From Phocaeicola massiliensis B84634 = Timone 84634 = DSM 17679 = JCM 13223 (GTDB lineage Bacteria > Bacteroidota > Bacteroidia > Bacteroidales > Bacteroidaceae), in NCBI RefSeq assembly GCF_000382445.1, contig NZ_KB905472.1, positions 1 through 55,716 on the forward strand: a DNA stretch of 55,716 nucleotides. The letters are read 5' to 3'. The position numbers were made by a program, and so were the translations under genes. The notes beneath the pieces are model-generated. The model searched no databases. It worked only from the letters and a program-made list of their open reading frames with translations, and was not told the DNA's origin. Of the stretch, positions 37,244 to 46,412 are shown piece after piece; the stretch's first letter is position 1, and every line of letters begins with the position of its first letter.

Positions 37244-37930
37244 TTATTTTAGTTTAGCAATGACGGTTTCGTTTCCGACGGTTGCTTGTCCCATTTTGAC
37301 ACATACTTCAGTGCCCAGTGGCAGGTAAACATCTACACGTGAACCGAATTTAATAAATCCCATGTGCTCGTCAATGTAGCAGTCTTCTCCTACTTCTGCG
37401 TAAGTGACAATACGGCGTGCGATGGCTCCGGCAATCTGGCGCGCCATAACGGTATGTCCTTCGGGAGTCTCGATAACCACCATGGAACGTTCATTTTCCG
37501 TGCTGGCTTTCGGAAGCCATGCTTTCATGAACTTACCATTGTGATGATCTACATGTTTTACTACTCCGTCCACCGGATACCAGTTGGCGTGAACATTCAC
37601 AATACTCATAAAAATAGAAATCATTAAACGGCGGTCATGAAAATATTCATGTTCGTCCACTTCCTCGATTACTACTATCCTGCCATCGGCAGGTGCAACA
37701 ACTACTTTTTCGGTATCGTGTTCGAACAGGCGGATAGGACAACGGAAAAAGTTCACCATCAGCAAATAGATGATGATACTTGCAGTTGCCAATAGATAGA
37801 ACAGGATTTTGCAGTCAAATGCCCAAAATACCAATGCATTTATGCCTGCCAGTAATAGAGCACTTGCAATTAAAATCTCCGTTCCTTCTCTATGTAGTCT
37901 TATTTTCTTTAATTTCTTCAGTCGGTTCAT
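37244..37930 (-). CDS. psd: Phosphatidylserine decarboxylase
   Basis: Psd is the pyruvoyl enzyme that turns phosphatidylserine into phosphatidylethanolamine. With the ATG at 37930 ([16 protein letters not shown]) the protein has 228 residues, the short form of the family. The upstream TTG at 37957 lies inside the -7 element and is rejected. It has two N-terminal membrane segments, FFRCPIR, the PADGRIV and [17 protein letters not shown] motifs, and the C-terminal [10 protein letters not shown], where autocleavage before Ser would form the pyruvoyl group. It is the first gene of the operon with pssA and the DUF4834-like gene. Confidence 0.95.
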   Translation of the reverse strand: MNRLKKLKKIRLHREGTEILIASALLLAGINALVFWAFDCKILFYLLATASIIIYLLMVNFFRCPIRLFEHDTEKVVVAPADGRIVVIEEVDEHEYFHDRRLMISIFMSIVNVHANWYPVDGVVKHVDHHNGKFMKAWLPKASTENERSMVVIETPEGHTVMARQIAGAIARRIVTYAEVGEDCYIDEHMGFIKFGSRVDVYLPLGTEVCVKMGQATVGNETVIAKLK

Positions 37931-37954
37931 GATATAAGAAAACCAATTATCGTG

Positions 37955-37962
37955 CAAAAATA
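37955..37962 (-). promoter_or_regulatory. Bacteroides -7 element for psd-pssA
   Basis: TATTTTTG on the minus strand matches TAnnTTTG and lies 24 bases before the psd ATG. Confidence 0.6.
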
Positions 37963-38063
37963 TACTTATTTTGAAAACCCTGCAAATAAAAGTTGTTAGA
38001 AATGCCTATTTCTGTCTCTTTTAAGATAAAAAAAGCGAATGTTGATAACTTCTTCTTTATCTT

Positions 38064-38095
38064 TTTGCAGGTTTTGTGAAAGCGGAGTATCTTTA
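38064..38095 (+). promoter_or_regulatory. Probable dnaE promoter
   Basis: TTTG (38064-38067) and TATCTTTA (38088-38095) lie 20 bases apart. The -7 element differs from TAnnTTTG only in its last base. The leader to dnaE would be about 20 bases. Confidence 0.5.
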
Positions 38096-38121
38096 ACCGA
38101 ATTTTTAGGAGAGAAGAAATT

Positions 38122-41100
38122 ATGCAGGATTTTGTCCATTTACACGTCCATACCCAGTATTCTATTCTTGACGGACAAGCGTCTATTCCGCGTTTGGTCG
38201 ATAAGGCGATTGCTGACGGTATGAAAGGAATAGCAGTCACCGACCATGGTGATATGTTCGGTATCAAGGAATTCTTTAACTATGTAAATAAGAAGAATGG
38301 AGGAACCAACGGCGAGATAAAAGATTTGAAGAAGAAGATAGCCGGGCTGGAAAAAGGTACGGTGGAATGTGAGAATCCCGAAGCTGAATTGGCAGTATGC
38401 AGGGAGCAACTGGAAGCGGCGAAGAAGAAATTATTCAAGCCTATTTTTGGTTGTGAAATGTATGTGGCACGCCGCCGTCTATTTAATAAGGAGGGGAAAC
38501 CGGATCAAAGCGGTTATCACTTGGTGGTGCTTGCCAAGAATGAAAAAGGCTATCATAATCTTATCAAGTTGGTATCTAAGGCATGGACGGAAGGATTTTA
38601 TATGCGTCCGCGTACCGACCGTGTGGAATTGGAGAAATATCACGAGGGACTGATTGTCTGTACGGCTTGTATTGCCGGTGAAGTGCCTAAGAATATCATT
38701 GCCGGAAAGTATGAAGAGGCTGAAGAGGCTATCCAATGGTATAAACGCGTTTTTGGCGATGACTTTTATCTGGAGTTGCAGCGTCATAAGGCCACCGTAC
38801 CCCGTGCCAATCACGAAGCGTATAAACTGCAACAGATTGCTAATGAGAAACTGATAGAGTATTCCAAAAAATATAATGTGAAGCTGGTGTGCACCAATGA
38901 CGTTCACTTTGTAGACGAGGAGAATGCCGAAGCACACGACCGTTTGATTTGCTTGAGTACGGGAAAAGATTTGGATGACCCCAACCGTATGCTTTACTCC
39001 AAGCAGGAATGGATGAAGACGCGTGCGGAAATGAATGAAATCTTTGCCGATGTACCCGAAGCATTGTCTAATACGGTAGATATTTGTGACCAGGTGGAGT
39101 TTTACAGTATCGACCATGCTCCGATTATGCCTACTTTTGCCATTCCGGAGGACTTTGGAACAGAGGAAGAGTATAGGAAAAAGTACACGGAAAAGGATTT
39201 GTTCGATGAATTTACGCAGGATGAAAACGGCAATGTGGTGATGAGCGAGGATGCTGCTAAGTCCAAAATAGAAAAACTGGGCGGCTATGATAAGCTTTAC
39301 CGTATTAAGCTGGAAGCGGATTATCTGAAAAAACTCGCATTGGAAGGAGCTCACAAACGCTATGGAGAAGTGCTGAGTGAGGAGGTGCAGGAACGAATCA
39401 AGTTTGAGCTTCATATTATGAAAACCATGGGTTTTCCGGGTTACTTCTTGATTGTGCAGGACTTTATTCGTGCAGCCCGTGAGGAACTGGATGTATCAGT
39501 GGGACCGGGACGTGGTTCTGCTGCCGGCTCGGCAGTGGCCTATTGCTTGGGTATCACTAAGATTGACCCTATTGCTTATGATTTGCTGTTCGAGCGTTTT
39601 TTGAATCCCGACCGTATTTCTTTGCCTGATATCGATGTGGATTTTGATGATGACGGACGCGGACGTGTGTTGAACTGGGTAACGGAAAAGTATGGTCAGG
39701 AAAAAGTGGCCCATATCATTACTTATGGTACAATGGCAACAAAATTGGCCATCAAGGATGTTGCCCGTGTACAGAAGCTGCCGTTGTCGGAGTCCGACCG
39801 TTTGTGTAAGCTGGTTCCCGACAAAATACCAGATAAAAAAATGAATCTGCCCAATGCCATTGCATACGTTCCCGAGTTGCAGGCGGCAGAAGTGTCACCC
39901 GACCCCATTTTGCGCGATACGATTAAATATGCCAAGATGTTGGAAGGGAATGTCCGCAACACGGGAGTGCACGCGTGTGGCACTATTATATGTAGGGATG
40001 ATATAACGGATTGGGTTCCGGTAAGTACGGCCGATGATAAAGAAACCGGAGAGAAAATGCTGGTTACCCAATATGAAGGTTCGGTGATTGAGGATACCGG
40101 TTTGATTAAAATGGACTTCCTTGGGTTGAAGACTTTGTCTATCATCAAGGAGGCGGTAGAAAATATCAAGCACAGTAAGGGAATTGTGTTGGATATTGAT
40201 GAAGTCGATATTGAAGATCCGGTAACTTATGAATTATATAGTGATGGACGGACAATCGGTACTTTCCAATTCGAGTCTGCCGGTATGCAGAAATACTTGC
40301 GTGAACTCGAACCGAGTACTTTTGAAGACCTGATTGCCATGAATGCCCTTTATCGTCCGGGTCCTATGGACTATATTCCTGACTTTATCGACCGTAAACA
40401 CGGGCGTAAGCCTATTGAGTATGATATTCCTATCATGGAGAAATACTTAAAGGACACCTATGGCATTACAGTGTATCAGGAACAGGTCATGCTGCTGTCA
40501 CGTTTGCTGGCTGATTTTACTCGCGGTGAGTCTGATGCTTTGCGTAAAGCGATGGGTAAGAAACTGCGAGACAAGCTGGATCACATGAAGCCGAAGTTTA
40601 TTTCGGGAGGTCAGAAGAATGGGCATGATCCGAAAGTGCTTGAAAAGATTTGGGCGGACTGGGAAAAGTTTGCATCATACGCATTCAATAAATCGCATGC
40701 CACCTGTTATTCGTGGGTAGCTTATCAGACTGCTTATCTGAAAGCCAACTATCCGGCAGAGTACATGGCGGCTACCATGAGCCGGAATATTTCGAACATT
40801 ACTGAAATCACGAAGCTGATGGACGAAAGTAAAGCGACCGGAATCACGACCAAAGGTCCGGATGTGAATGAAAGTTATCTGAAGTTTTCAGTAAACCGCA
40901 AGGGGGATATTCGTTTTGGTTTAGGAGCCATCAAGGGCGTAGGAGAAAGTGCTGTTCACTCTATTTTGGAGGAACGGGAGAGAAATGGAGAATATAAAGA
41001 TATCTTTGATTTCGTTCAGCGTGTAAACCTCTCGGCTTGTAACCGTAAGAATATTGAAAATCTGGCTTTGGCAGGTGCGTTTGACAGTTTTCCCGGCATC

Positions 41101-41919
41101 AAGCGTGAAGATTTCTTTGTGAAGAATGCCAAAGATGAAACCTTTACGGAAGTATTGGTACGCTATGGAAATAAATATCAAATGGATAAGGCTGCCGCAT
41201 CCAACTCTTTGTTTGGCGGTGAGAACCAGATAGAAGTAGCGACTCCCGAAATAGTTCCGGCACCGACATGGGGAGATTTGGAACGTCTCAACAAGGAGCG
41301 TGATTTGGTAGGAATTTATCTTTCGGCCCATCCATTGGATGAGTATGCTGTTATCTTGGAGAATGTATGCAATACCCACATGATTGAATTGACCGATCTG
41401 ACTCCGCTTCAAAACAAAGATGTGACAATGGGAGGGATTGTGACCGGAGTCCGCGAGGGTTACACCAAGACCGGTAAGCCGTATGGTATTGCGAAAATAG
41501 AAGATTATAGTGGTTCTGCCGAATTTGCTTTCTTCGGTAATGAATGGGTGGAAAAGAAAAACTTTTTCATGAACGGCATGTTCTTATTTTTAAGAGGAAA
41601 ATGTCAGCCGAAGCAGTGGCGTCAGGAGGAATGGGAAATAAAGATAAACTCAATTGAACTTCTGCCTGAGGTGAAAGAAAAGATTATTGAAAAGTTGACG
41701 GTGACAGCACCTCTGTCTGCCATTGATGAAGAGATGATTGAAGAATTTACGGCTTTGGTGAAGGCAAATCCCGGTAATGCGGAACTTTATTTCCACGTAC
41801 AGGATGAAGATGGTCAGATGTATGTCAATTTGATGTCTCGCGTGGTAAAGATTGCAGTTCAAAAAGATATAATGACATATTTAAAGAGCCAACCAATGCT
41901 CTCCTATAAAATAAATTAG
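38122..41919 (+). CDS. dnaE: DNA polymerase III subunit alpha
   Basis: This is the replicative polymerase catalytic subunit, of 1265 residues. It has an N-terminal PHP domain (HVHTQYSILDGQ near residue 7, then AVTDHGDMFG), a palm with the acidic pair in LPDIDVDFDDDGRG preceded by GPGRGSAAGS, fingers (ADFTRGESDALRKAMGKK, SHATCYSWVAYQTAYLKANYPAEY), a helix-hairpin-helix region (GLGAIKGVG) and a C-terminal OB fold (MGGIVTGVREGYTKTGKPYGI). The PHP domain has a charged insert at about residues 60-95 compared with E. coli. It is monocistronic with its own promoter, and trxA starts its own transcript directly after it. Confidence 0.98.
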   Translation: MQDFVHLHVHTQYSILDGQASIPRLVDKAIADGMKGIAVTDHGDMFGIKEFFNYVNKKNGGTNGEIKDLKKKIAGLEKGTVECENPEAELAVCREQLEAAKKKLFKPIFGCEMYVARRRLFNKEGKPDQSGYHLVVLAKNEKGYHNLIKLVSKAWTEGFYMRPRTDRVELEKYHEGLIVCTACIAGEVPKNIIAGKYEEAEEAIQWYKRVFGDDFYLELQRHKATVPRANHEAYKLQQIANEKLIEYSKKYNVKLVCTNDVHFVDEENAEAHDRLICLSTGKDLDDPNRMLYSKQEWMKTRAEMNEIFADVPEALSNTVDICDQVEFYSIDHAPIMPTFAIPEDFGTEEEYRKKYTEKDLFDEFTQDENGNVVMSEDAAKSKIEKLGGYDKLYRIKLEADYLKKLALEGAHKRYGEVLSEEVQERIKFELHIMKTMGFPGYFLIVQDFIRAAREELDVSVGPGRGSAAGSAVAYCLGITKIDPIAYDLLFERFLNPDRISLPDIDVDFDDDGRGRVLNWVTEKYGQEKVAHIITYGTMATKLAIKDVARVQKLPLSESDRLCKLVPDKIPDKKMNLPNAIAYVPELQAAEVSPDPILRDTIKYAKMLEGNVRNTGVHACGTIICRDDITDWVPVSTADDKETGEKMLVTQYEGSVIEDTGLIKMDFLGLKTLSIIKEAVENIKHSKGIVLDIDEVDIEDPVTYELYSDGRTIGTFQFESAGMQKYLRELEPSTFEDLIAMNALYRPGPMDYIPDFIDRKHGRKPIEYDIPIMEKYLKDTYGITVYQEQVMLLSRLLADFTRGESDALRKAMGKKLRDKLDHMKPKFISGGQKNGHDPKVLEKIWADWEKFASYAFNKSHATCYSWVAYQTAYLKANYPAEYMAATMSRNISNITEITKLMDESKATGITTKGPDVNESYLKFSVNRKGDIRFGLGAIKGVGESAVHSILEERERNGEYKDIFDFVQRVNLSACNRKNIENLALAGAFDSFPGIKREDFFVKNAKDETFTEVLVRYGNKYQMDKAAASNSLFGGENQIEVATPEIVPAPTWGDLERLNKERDLVGIYLSAHPLDEYAVILENVCNTHMIELTDLTPLQNKDVTMGGIVTGVREGYTKTGKPYGIAKIEDYSGSAEFAFFGNEWVEKKNFFMNGMFLFLRGKCQPKQWRQEEWEIKINSIELLPEVKEKIIEKLTVTAPLSAIDEEMIEEFTALVKANPGNAELYFHVQDEDGQMYVNLMSRVVKIAVQKDIMTYLKSQPMLSYKIN

Positions 41920-41927
41920 TATATTTG
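41920..41927 (+). promoter_or_regulatory. Bacteroides -7 element for trxA
   Basis: TATATTTG matches TAnnTTTG exactly and starts one base after the dnaE stop, 37 bases before the trxA ATG. Confidence 0.65.
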
Positions 41928-41964
41928 CGCAATTAACAGTTTAAACTATAAGCATATTACAATT

Positions 41965-42279
41965 ATGGCACTAGAAATTAAAGATAGCAATTTTGATGAA
42001 TTGCTGAATGCAGGAAAACCGATGGTAGTTGACTTTTGGGCAACATGGTGTGGACCTTGTAAAAAGATTGCTCCGGATGTTGAAGCTTTGGCTGAACAGT
42101 ACAAAGATCAGGTGGTTGTCGGTAAATGTGATGTTGATGACAATGATGAATTGACAGGTCGCTTTGGTGTACGCAACATTCCTACTGTTCTTTTCATTAA
42201 GGATGGCAAGGTGCAGGACAAGACTGTCGGTGCAGTTACTAAAGCAGAATTGGAAGAAAAGCTGAAAGCTTTACTTTAA
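41965..42279 (+). CDS. trxA: Thioredoxin
   Basis: A 104-residue cytoplasmic thioredoxin that reduces protein disulfides. The active site WCGPC is preceded by VVDFWATWCGPCKK, and the cis-proline region NIPTVLFIKDGK is conserved. Length and sequence are typical. It is followed 31 bases later by a small acidic protein gene, probably in the same transcript. Confidence 0.97.
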   Translation: MALEIKDSNFDELLNAGKPMVVDFWATWCGPCKKIAPDVEALAEQYKDQVVVGKCDVDDNDELTGRFGVRNIPTVLFIKDGKVQDKTVGAVTKAELEEKLKALL

Positions 42280-42310
42280 TCAAAAAGAATATTCACCTCT
42301 TTAATACATT

Positions 42311-42652
42311 ATGGCTATGGGAATTGAAGACGATTTCTTATTGGAAGATGAGGATGATGCAAAAACGATAGAATTTATCAAAAACTATCTGCCTCAGGAA
42401 TTGAAGAACAAGTTCACGGATGATGATTTGTATTACATCCTCGACGTGATTGTTGACTATTACACCACCAGTGGTTGTCTGGATGTAGAGCCGGATGCGG
42501 AAGGATACATTAACATCGATCAGGATGAAATCGTGAATTACGTAGTCAAAGAAGCTGCGAATGACGGTATGGGCCCTTATGAAGCCGATGATGTGTTCTT
42601 CGTGGTGCAGGGTGAAATGGAATATGGAAATTCTTTGGGACAAGTAGACTGA
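42311..42652 (+). CDS. Conserved small acidic protein of unknown function
   Basis: A 113-residue, very acidic cytoplasmic protein (for example DDFLLEDEDDAKT at the start). It is mostly helical, with a central segment (LKNKFTDDDLYYILDVIVDYY) and a short C-terminal region. No known catalytic or metal motif is seen. Its place directly after trxA suggests co-expression. I do not recognise a named family. The start may be the first ATG (42311) or the third codon. Confidence 0.8.
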   Translation: MAMGIEDDFLLEDEDDAKTIEFIKNYLPQELKNKFTDDDLYYILDVIVDYYTTSGCLDVEPDAEGYINIDQDEIVNYVVKEAANDGMGPYEADDVFFVVQGEMEYGNSLGQVD

Positions 42653-42686
42653 TACTTGCCTTTTTGATAGAACAATAAAAAAGTGA

Positions 42687-42785
42687 ATGAGGGTGTGTCG
42701 AAACTCTCATAAACTAAAAATCACCCTCGCCACAGGTAGTTGTAGCGAGGGTGATTTCGATAAAAAGGGAATTTTGACACACCTC
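42687..42785. terminator. Nested palindromes between convergent genes
   Basis: An inner perfect 13-bp stem (AAATCACCCTCGC pairing with GCGAGGGTGATTT, arms 42718-42730 and 42745-42757) lies within an outer pair of GGTGTGTC-type arms (about 42689-42703 and 42771-42785). The outer core matches those at 31157 and 46413. Confidence 0.8.
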
Positions 42786-42796
42786 CATTCTGTATA

Positions 42797-45091
42797 TTAT
42801 AATCGTTTTATTTCTTCTGCTGCAGCTCCTTTCCCTTTGTATTTGCTCTTTGCCGTATTGAATTTGTAACGGATAGTGAAACGAAGTTCACGACTGTCAG
42901 AAACGTTGGCTACATCCATATTCATGTGTTTATTATAAATTCGGTTACCGTCCTTGCGGCCATGAGTCAGGTCTATACCTTGTAAATGAATGGATAAGTG
43001 CTCGTTGAGAAACGATTTGGTGAGTGTGGCGTTCATCATGAATACATTTTGATACATATAGATATTCTGATAATCCCCTTTACTTTGGAAGTTTATGTCT
43101 GTACTTAGAGTCCAATGATATGGCAGTTGGATGCCGTTGTTGAGTGTACAGAAGAATAAGGGGGTATCCATTTGAAGTGTTTCTCCGTTATGCTCTATTT
43201 TTGCCCATTGTTTTTGTACACCTACTGTGAGTTGGGGGTGCCAGCTGCCGACTGCAGGGGAAGCAGTCAGGAATGCAGAGAAATTATCTATACGGTTGAA
43301 GTTACGGTGGGTAACGGTGGTAATAGCGGGATTCTTTTTGTATTGTTCTGTAATATAGAGAATTGCATCTTTCTCGCGTTGGTAGCTTATCATAAACTGT
43401 AGCCATTTGTAGCTGCCGGATAAGGTGAGGTCATGGATTGTTTCAGGTTTTAAATCTGGGTTACCACTCATATAGGTAAATCGGTTCATATATCTCATAT
43501 TACTGGATAGCTGGTTGTAGAAAGGGCGTTTGATTTTAGTAGTATAGCTTAGTTGGGTTTGAAATTTGCCTATTTGTGTAGCTAACGAGATATTAGGGAA
43601 GAAGTTGCTATAGGAGTGCTCCGAAGATATATGTTCATAACGTAATCCAATATTCAGGTATGCGATTTTTATGAAACGGTTGTATTCCGCAAAGAATCCG
43701 GTATGAGTTTCTTTAATATGGTTATCAGTAGTAGGAAGTATTTCCTGTGGGTTGGCAAATAGGTCATAACGGTGGGTATGGGTATATTCGGAACCAAATG
43801 AGAATGTACCTTCAGCTATAGGATAGCTGAAAAGCAATTTTCCTGCATAAAGTTTGTTGTCTGCTTTATTTGTTGATTGTATCATGCGGCTTGCCTGTTT
43901 GTGACTGGTTTCCTCTATTTCGTTTGTGGTTCTTACTTTACTCCATAGTGCATCGGCATTGAAGTCAATAGTCAGTTGGCCGAAGGTAGCTGAATAATAT
44001 GCATTTATTTGTTGTGACGGCTTTTTTACTGTTACACTGTTGCTACTACTCAATAAGTGGTCATAATAATCTCCATTGGCAAGAATCTCACTTTCTGCTT
44101 TATACCACACTTTATCTTTAGGGGAAGCATACAGTGAATAACGGATACCTACAGATTGATTGTTATTGATTTGGTAATTCATTCCTAACTCTCCTTTATA
44201 ATTGTTGTATAGGGAAGCTTCTTTCATGATATTTTTTTGCTGCCATAAGGTATCGACAAAAATATCTTGGGTGACGCGGCGGGTGAGTAAATATTCATTG
44301 TGTATATATTGGAAAGTTCCAAAAATATCAAGGCTGTTATGTCGGTAGTTCAGGTTTAACTGCTCATTCAGTCTGCTGTTTTCAGACTGTCCCCAAGTGG
44401 AACGGATGTCAATTCCTATTCCGTCACCGCTTTGTCTTACTGTTTTAATACGGATTACTGCTTTTGCATCTGCTTTATATCTTGCTCCCGGATTCGTGAC
44501 GACTTCCACTTGTCGAATTTCTGTTGAACTTAACCGGTCAAGTTCGGAAAGGTCACGTATTTCTCTGCCATTGATGTAGATAATTGGTGTGCCCTTACCA
44601 AATACTGTGAATTTTCCTTCTTTTTCTTGTATGCCCGGAATGTGTTTCAGTACATCATTCCCTGTTCCCGATTTACTTAAAAGGCTATTTTCAATGCGGG
44701 TAACAAGGTTGCCGTCTTTTATTTGATAGTCGGGACGTTTGGCGGTAATGACCACTCCTTCTAATATAAACGTGTCATTGGACAAAACTATGTGTTCTTT
44801 TTTGCTGTTTTGGGTCTTTTGATATGTGGTTTGATATCCTATGGAAGATACCTTTATTATATATGTGTTCGGAGATGGGGCAATTATTTCGAAACTGCCG
44901 TCTTCTTGGCTGATACTTCCTTGAATGAATGAAGAATCGCGGGCTGATAATAAAACGATATTGGCGAATCCTATCGGTTGATTTTGCATATCTGTTACTG
45001 TGCCACAGATATGCTGAGCCATGAGATTGGTTGCTGTTACCAAGAATAATAGTACACAAATACTTGTTCCTTTAATTACATTCTTTTTCAT
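42797..45091 (-). CDS. Outer-membrane beta-barrel protein with carboxypeptidase-regulatory-like N-terminal domain
   Basis: A 764-residue outer-membrane protein related to TonB-dependent receptors but of the beta-barrel family without a SusD partner. The signal peptide (cleaved after NLMA) is followed by a carboxypeptidase-regulatory-like domain (ICGTVTDMQNQPIGFANIVLL). Next comes a short plug-like domain (GVVITAKRPDYQ, NVLKHIPGIQEKEG, IIYINGREIRD), then a barrel rich in paired aromatic strands. It ends RELRFTIRYKF plus a basic tail rather than at a terminal aromatic. It follows a LytTR regulator and has its own TAnnTTTG promoter at 45123, making it a likely target of that regulator. The cargo is unknown. 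Confidence 0.88.
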   Translation of the reverse strand: MKKNVIKGTSICVLLFLVTATNLMAQHICGTVTDMQNQPIGFANIVLLSARDSSFIQGSISQEDGSFEIIAPSPNTYIIKVSSIGYQTTYQKTQNSKKEHIVLSNDTFILEGVVITAKRPDYQIKDGNLVTRIENSLLSKSGTGNDVLKHIPGIQEKEGKFTVFGKGTPIIYINGREIRDLSELDRLSSTEIRQVEVVTNPGARYKADAKAVIRIKTVRQSGDGIGIDIRSTWGQSENSRLNEQLNLNYRHNSLDIFGTFQYIHNEYLLTRRVTQDIFVDTLWQQKNIMKEASLYNNYKGELGMNYQINNNQSVGIRYSLYASPKDKVWYKAESEILANGDYYDHLLSSSNSVTVKKPSQQINAYYSATFGQLTIDFNADALWSKVRTTNEIEETSHKQASRMIQSTNKADNKLYAGKLLFSYPIAEGTFSFGSEYTHTHRYDLFANPQEILPTTDNHIKETHTGFFAEYNRFIKIAYLNIGLRYEHISSEHSYSNFFPNISLATQIGKFQTQLSYTTKIKRPFYNQLSSNMRYMNRFTYMSGNPDLKPETIHDLTLSGSYKWLQFMISYQREKDAILYITEQYKKNPAITTVTHRNFNRIDNFSAFLTASPAVGSWHPQLTVGVQKQWAKIEHNGETLQMDTPLFFCTLNNGIQLPYHWTLSTDINFQSKGDYQNIYMYQNVFMMNATLTKSFLNEHLSIHLQGIDLTHGRKDGNRIYNKHMNMDVANVSDSRELRFTIRYKFNTAKSKYKGKGAAAEEIKRL

Positions 45092-45122
45092 TTTGCTGAT
45101 AATTTTCGTGATTTATTTCCAG

Positions 45123-45130
45123 CAAAAGTA
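45123..45130 (-). promoter_or_regulatory. Bacteroides -7 element for the outer-membrane barrel gene
   Basis: TACTTTTG on the minus strand matches TAnnTTTG and lies 31 bases before the ATG at 45091. Confidence 0.6.
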
Positions 45131-45205
45131 AGAGTGGACAAGAAATAGGGCAAATAAGAGGGATATACGTCAATGTTTAGTGATAAAACACTTATTGATG
45201 TGTTC

Positions 45206-45225
45206 TATCCCATGTTTTTGGGATA
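45206..45225 (-). terminator. Short hairpin after the LytTR gene
   Basis: 7-bp arms TATCCCA and TGGGATA with a 6-base loop lie 20 bases past the LytTR stop, upstream of the barrel gene promoter. It may be a terminator or a regulatory dyad. Confidence 0.5.
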
Positions 45226-45244
45226 AAAGACAAGGTCTTTACTG

Positions 45245-46135
45245 CTAGTTTATAATATCTTTCAGCTTTTTCAGATTCTTCAGGTAAGTACGGGATACAG
45301 GAATCTCTTCGGTTGTTTCGGTTAGGTTTAAACGATAACCTTGCGCATTCCCACTGATATGTATGATATGATTAATATTGACAATGTAGGCTCGGTGGCA
45401 ACGGACGAAGTATTCGAAAGGCTGCATTGTTTCTTCCATCTGTTTAATGGTGGATCGTAGAAGTTTGTGTTTCTCTTTCCCTTCTTCTTTATAATAAATA
45501 TCGACATAATTCCCAGATGCTTCCATATAGAAAATATTTTGGGGCAACAGGGTGACGGAGTCTTTTGTCTCTCCTGAAAGAGTAATCATTTCATTGCTTC
45601 CTTTTTCGTCTTTATGTCGTTCGGAAAGCGCTTTGTTCAGCTTTTGTGCTTCCAACAAGTTACGTTTCAAGGCATTGTTTTCTACAATGAAAAGACCAAA
45701 AATAAGTGGAATTGCACCGATAGTGAATGCCGCAAGCATATCAATGCAAAGTATCTTGTAGAATTCGGGTGTCCCCAAATCATCCCAAAAATTGGCTTTA
45801 ATGAGAAAATAATGGTCGTAGATAAAGGTGCAGACTCCCATGAACAATAAGAAGGAGAAGCAGTGTATGATGTTTTTCTTTATAGTCCATTGTTCAGGAA
45901 CATAAAAACGCTTGAACAGTTTAGGCGCTACAACGAATCCTAGAACGGAAGCAATGAATGTAAGCCCGATAAAAACACATAATACTCCAAATTGAATGAT
46001 ACTGTTTAATCTATAATGAAAAGGTTCGAAAATAGCAAGAATCAATCCTATGGTGGTGGCATTCAGTAATGCAAGTGTCCATGGTCTATCTACTGCATAG
46101 GTAGGGCGGTTCAGGTATTTCTTTAACTTTATCAT
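45245..46135 (-). CDS. Membrane-anchored LytTR-family transcriptional regulator
   Basis: A 296-residue regulator with four predicted membrane helices (about residues 20-38, 46-70, 88-112 and 126-151), a coiled linker (about 152-175) and a C-terminal LytTR DNA-binding domain (about 190-296). The DNA-binding part has the NIFYMEASGNYVDIYY strand pair, the VRCHRAYIVNINHI motif and the IPVSRTYLKNLKKL end. No receiver domain or histidine kinase is present, so the signal probably reaches DNA through the membrane part. Its ATG (46133-46135) overlaps the stop of the small membrane protein gene, so the two are translationally coupled. The outer-membrane barrel gene downstream is a likely target. Confidence 0.85.
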   Translation of the reverse strand: MIKLKKYLNRPTYAVDRPWTLALLNATTIGLILAIFEPFHYRLNSIIQFGVLCVFIGLTFIASVLGFVVAPKLFKRFYVPEQWTIKKNIIHCFSFLLFMGVCTFIYDHYFLIKANFWDDLGTPEFYKILCIDMLAAFTIGAIPLIFGLFIVENNALKRNLLEAQKLNKALSERHKDEKGSNEMITLSGETKDSVTLLPQNIFYMEASGNYVDIYYKEEGKEKHKLLRSTIKQMEETMQPFEYFVRCHRAYIVNINHIIHISGNAQGYRLNLTETTEEIPVSRTYLKNLKKLKDIIN

Positions 46136-46353
46136 ACGATACCTTGTACATTGAGGAAGAAGTAAACGCCGGTGGCTATCATCATCAGTCCTAATAAAGC
46201 GTAAAATAAGCGTGCACGTTGGCGGCCTACGTTGTGGACAATAAATTGTGTATTATGTGCGGTGAAAAACCATTCCCAGTTGAGTAAGGAAGCTAGGATG
46301 GCAAGTAAACCTACCAATACGAATATTCCTTGTATAATATAATGCATTCCCAT
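46132..46353 (-). CDS. Small two-helix membrane protein, Imm17-like
   Basis: A 73-residue protein made almost entirely of two hydrophobic helices (about residues 6-25 and 48-68) joined by a polar loop with TAHNTQFIVHNVGRQRAR. The size and the GRxxAR-type loop resemble the family annotated as immunity protein 17. No toxin gene is nearby, so an immunity role is doubtful. It overlaps the LytTR gene by four bases, which suggests a membrane partner that senses or restrains the regulator. That role is inferred only from position. Confidence 0.65.
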   Translation of the reverse strand: MGMHYIIQGIFVLVGLLAILASLLNWEWFFTAHNTQFIVHNVGRQRARLFYALLGLMMIATGVYFFLNVQGIV

Positions 46354-46375
46354 TTTTGTATAGTGTCATTGTAAG

Positions 46376-46396
46376 TAAGGAACACATGGTTCCTTA
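46376..46396. promoter_or_regulatory. 8-bp dyad in front of the small membrane protein/LytTR operon
   Basis: TAAGGAAC and GTTCCTTA arms, 5 bases apart, lie 22 bases upstream of the 46353 ATG. They could be an operator for autoregulation or a leader hairpin. Confidence 0.4.
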
Positions 46397-46412
46397 TTAT
46401 GAACTCTGTCAT

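Noticed and set aside
38479..39414. Minus-strand open frame of 311 codons inside dnaE
   Set aside because: It is antisense to the PHP/palm region of a complete polymerase gene, with no family-like sequence.
46132..46353. Toxin-immunity pair suggested by the Imm17-like protein
   Set aside because: No toxin or secretion gene is adjacent; the overlap is with a LytTR regulator, so a regulatory partnership is more plausible.
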